From Microcaldota archaeon (GTDB lineage Archaea > Micrarchaeota > Micrarchaeia > Anstonellales > Bilamarchaeaceae): a stretch of DNA of 6,377 nucleotides. Position numbers and translations under genes: made by a program. The notes under the pieces are model-generated. The model made no database searches and was not told the origin of the DNA. It saw nothing but the letters and a program-made list of their open reading frames with translations. Shown in pieces: positions 5,436 through 6,377 of the stretch; position 1 is the first letter of the stretch, and every line of letters begins with the position of its first letter. The DNA lies in assembly GCA_013331535.1 (NCBI GenBank), contig DUGF01000014.1, positions 1-6,377 of the forward strand, in the 5' to 3' direction.

Positions 5436-6377
5436 GTGGTTTCAGCAAAGTTGGGCGGGTTTATAGGTGCGTTTATCATACTGGCACTGCTGGTATCGAT
5501 CGGATATTCTGCGGTTTCTTCCATCAGCTCCACAACTAATGTCAATCTGGGAAACAAAATATCTGATTTCAAGTTTGATACGAATGTTCAATTTACTGAA
5601 ACAATCTCAGTTGCATCAGATTCAAAAACTTTAGATTCCTCTTCAAAAAACGACCTTGGCAACAACGGGGTAATCTGTCCGGGAAAACTGACAATCTCTC
5701 CTTCAATCTCTGGAAGCTGGGCGGTTTCAAAACTTGATGTTCTTTCAATTTACCCAGATTGCAATCCTTCATCCGGAAAATGCCCTGTAATGTCTAATTA
5801 CAGCACTGTTTCAAAGCAGGAAATCGGCTGGATATCCCAGAACGATTATAATAGTGCATATAATTTTCTGATATCCACAGATTATTACGACCAGACAAAT
5901 CCGCCGCCATCTTATCTCCTCTCTCCGCTCCACAATCAAAAAACTTCTTACATAATCTACTCACCAACCACATACAAGAATAAGCTTGGAAAGCAAAATC
6001 TTTTTTGTAAGGGTTCGGTTTCCGTGGACGTTTCCAAGGGCGGGGCAAAAACAGTTCTTGCGAGCGATAAAAATCCACCTCTTGGAGGTGTTTATTCCTA
6101 TGACGCCACGTTTGCGAGCACATATACGATTTCCGAATCTCTTAATAATTTGGACTGCGTTGGAGTAGTGAAGCTTCCGGATTCCGGCCTTCCGCCTTTA
6201 TATTCCAACATTCTCTATGGTTTTGCCCATGATGGAAAGAACCTGATAGATGTTCCGTTTAAAACCTCGCTTACGCTTACAGTCTCAAACCCGCTTCCAG
6301 CCATATCATCATCGAAATTATATCCGATTGATGAAATTGCAATGACTCCTGGCTCTACAGCTCTGCTTTACATAACA
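5436..6377 (+). CDS. Membrane-anchored extracytoplasmic beta-rich protein, 3' end outside the window
   Basis: The frame is open from the GTG at 5436 to the right edge (314 codons, no stop). An in-frame TGA at 5418 limits the start to 5436 or a GTG at 5427 that adds three residues. No family is recognised. Residues 7-24 (GGFIGAFIILALLVSIGY), after a single Lys, form one hydrophobic helix acting as a signal anchor or uncleaved signal peptide. The rest is rich in Ser, Thr, Asn, Tyr and Pro, predicted beta, with five Cys (81, 109, 116, 191, 241) that could form disulfides and one N-glycosylation sequon (NYS at 121-123). This indicates exposure outside the cytoplasm. From about 275 (KTSLTLTVSNPLP, then a PGSTALLYIT strand) the pattern suggests the start of an Ig-like or CARDB-type domain. 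It follows the second gene by 21 bases and is probably in the same transcript. It lacks an archaeal type IV pilin (class III) signal. Confidence 0.85.
   Translation, partial: MVSAKLGGFIGAFIILALLVSIGYSAVSSISSTTNVNLGNKISDFKFDTNVQFTETISVASDSKTLDSSSKNDLGNNGVICPGKLTISPSISGSWAVSKLDVLSIYPDCNPSSGKCPVMSNYSTVSKQEIGWISQNDYNSAYNFLISTDYYDQTNPPPSYLLSPLHNQKTSYIIYSPTTYKNKLGKQNLFCKGSVSVDVSKGGAKTVLASDKNPPLGGVYSYDATFASTYTISESLNNLDCVGVVKLPDSGLPPLYSNILYGFAHDGKNLIDVPFKTSLTLTVSNPLPAISSSKLYPIDEIAMTPGSTALLYIT
5454..5507 (+). other. N-terminal transmembrane or signal-anchor segment
   Basis: Eighteen residues (7-24 of the third product) are uncharged and strongly hydrophobic with Gly and Ala. They are preceded by Lys5 and followed by a Ser/Thr-rich stretch (SAVSSISSTTNVN). 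The S-A-V-S-S context could permit signal peptidase cleavage after Ala26, so a secreted form is possible as well as an anchored one. Confidence 0.8.

Noticed and set aside
5417..5539. ATG-started 40-codon frame immediately after the second gene
   Set aside because: It is short, lacks a ribosome binding site, has a Cys/His/Arg-rich unnatural composition, and overlaps the better-supported third gene.
5794..6123. Open frame of 109 codons on the minus strand opposite the third gene
   Set aside because: No convincing start signal or protein-like pattern is present, and the plus-strand frame is continuous with a clear membrane segment.

Overview
This window holds three consecutive genes on the + strand, packed like an operon. 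The first is cut by the left edge, the second is complete and the third is cut by the right edge. No RNA gene, CRISPR array, insertion sequence, integrase or terminator was seen. The only noncoding DNA is two short spacers of 10 and 21 bases. None of the three products could be assigned to a named orthologous family from the sequence alone.

The organism is uncertain. An archaeon, possibly of a DPANN-type lineage known mainly from metagenomes, is my leading guess. The reasons are a GGTGAT-type ribosome binding site overlapping the preceding stop, frequent ATA and AGA/AGG codons, a GTG-started membrane-anchored surface protein with an Ig-like flavour, and very large genes with no familiar bacterial neighbours. 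The same ribosome binding site is possible in bacteria. The porin-like pattern of the second product, with a terminal Phe, would fit a didermic bacterium, so the domain of life stays open.

Layout: bases 2-3832 encode at least 1276 residues of a mosaic protein. It has an ankyrin-repeat block, a long helical region with recurring small helix motifs, a charged coiled-coil and Pro/Ala linker, a segment resembling the core of clan CD (caspase/legumain-like) peptidases but with Met where the Cys nucleophile belongs, a helical region with a peptidoglycan-binding-like motif, and a beta-rich C-terminus. Bases 3843-5414 encode a 523-residue protein with a helical N-terminal half and a C-terminal half that reads like a beta-barrel ending in Phe, but with no signal peptide. 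Bases 5436-6377 encode the first 314 residues of a membrane-anchored, extracytoplasmic, Ser/Thr-rich beta protein.

Tight spacing and common strand suggest co-expression. The large first protein and the barrel-like second protein share a short helical motif (P-E-D/E-L-x-x-F-x-K-F), which hints that they are related in design or act together. A cell-surface or envelope role for the cluster is inference.
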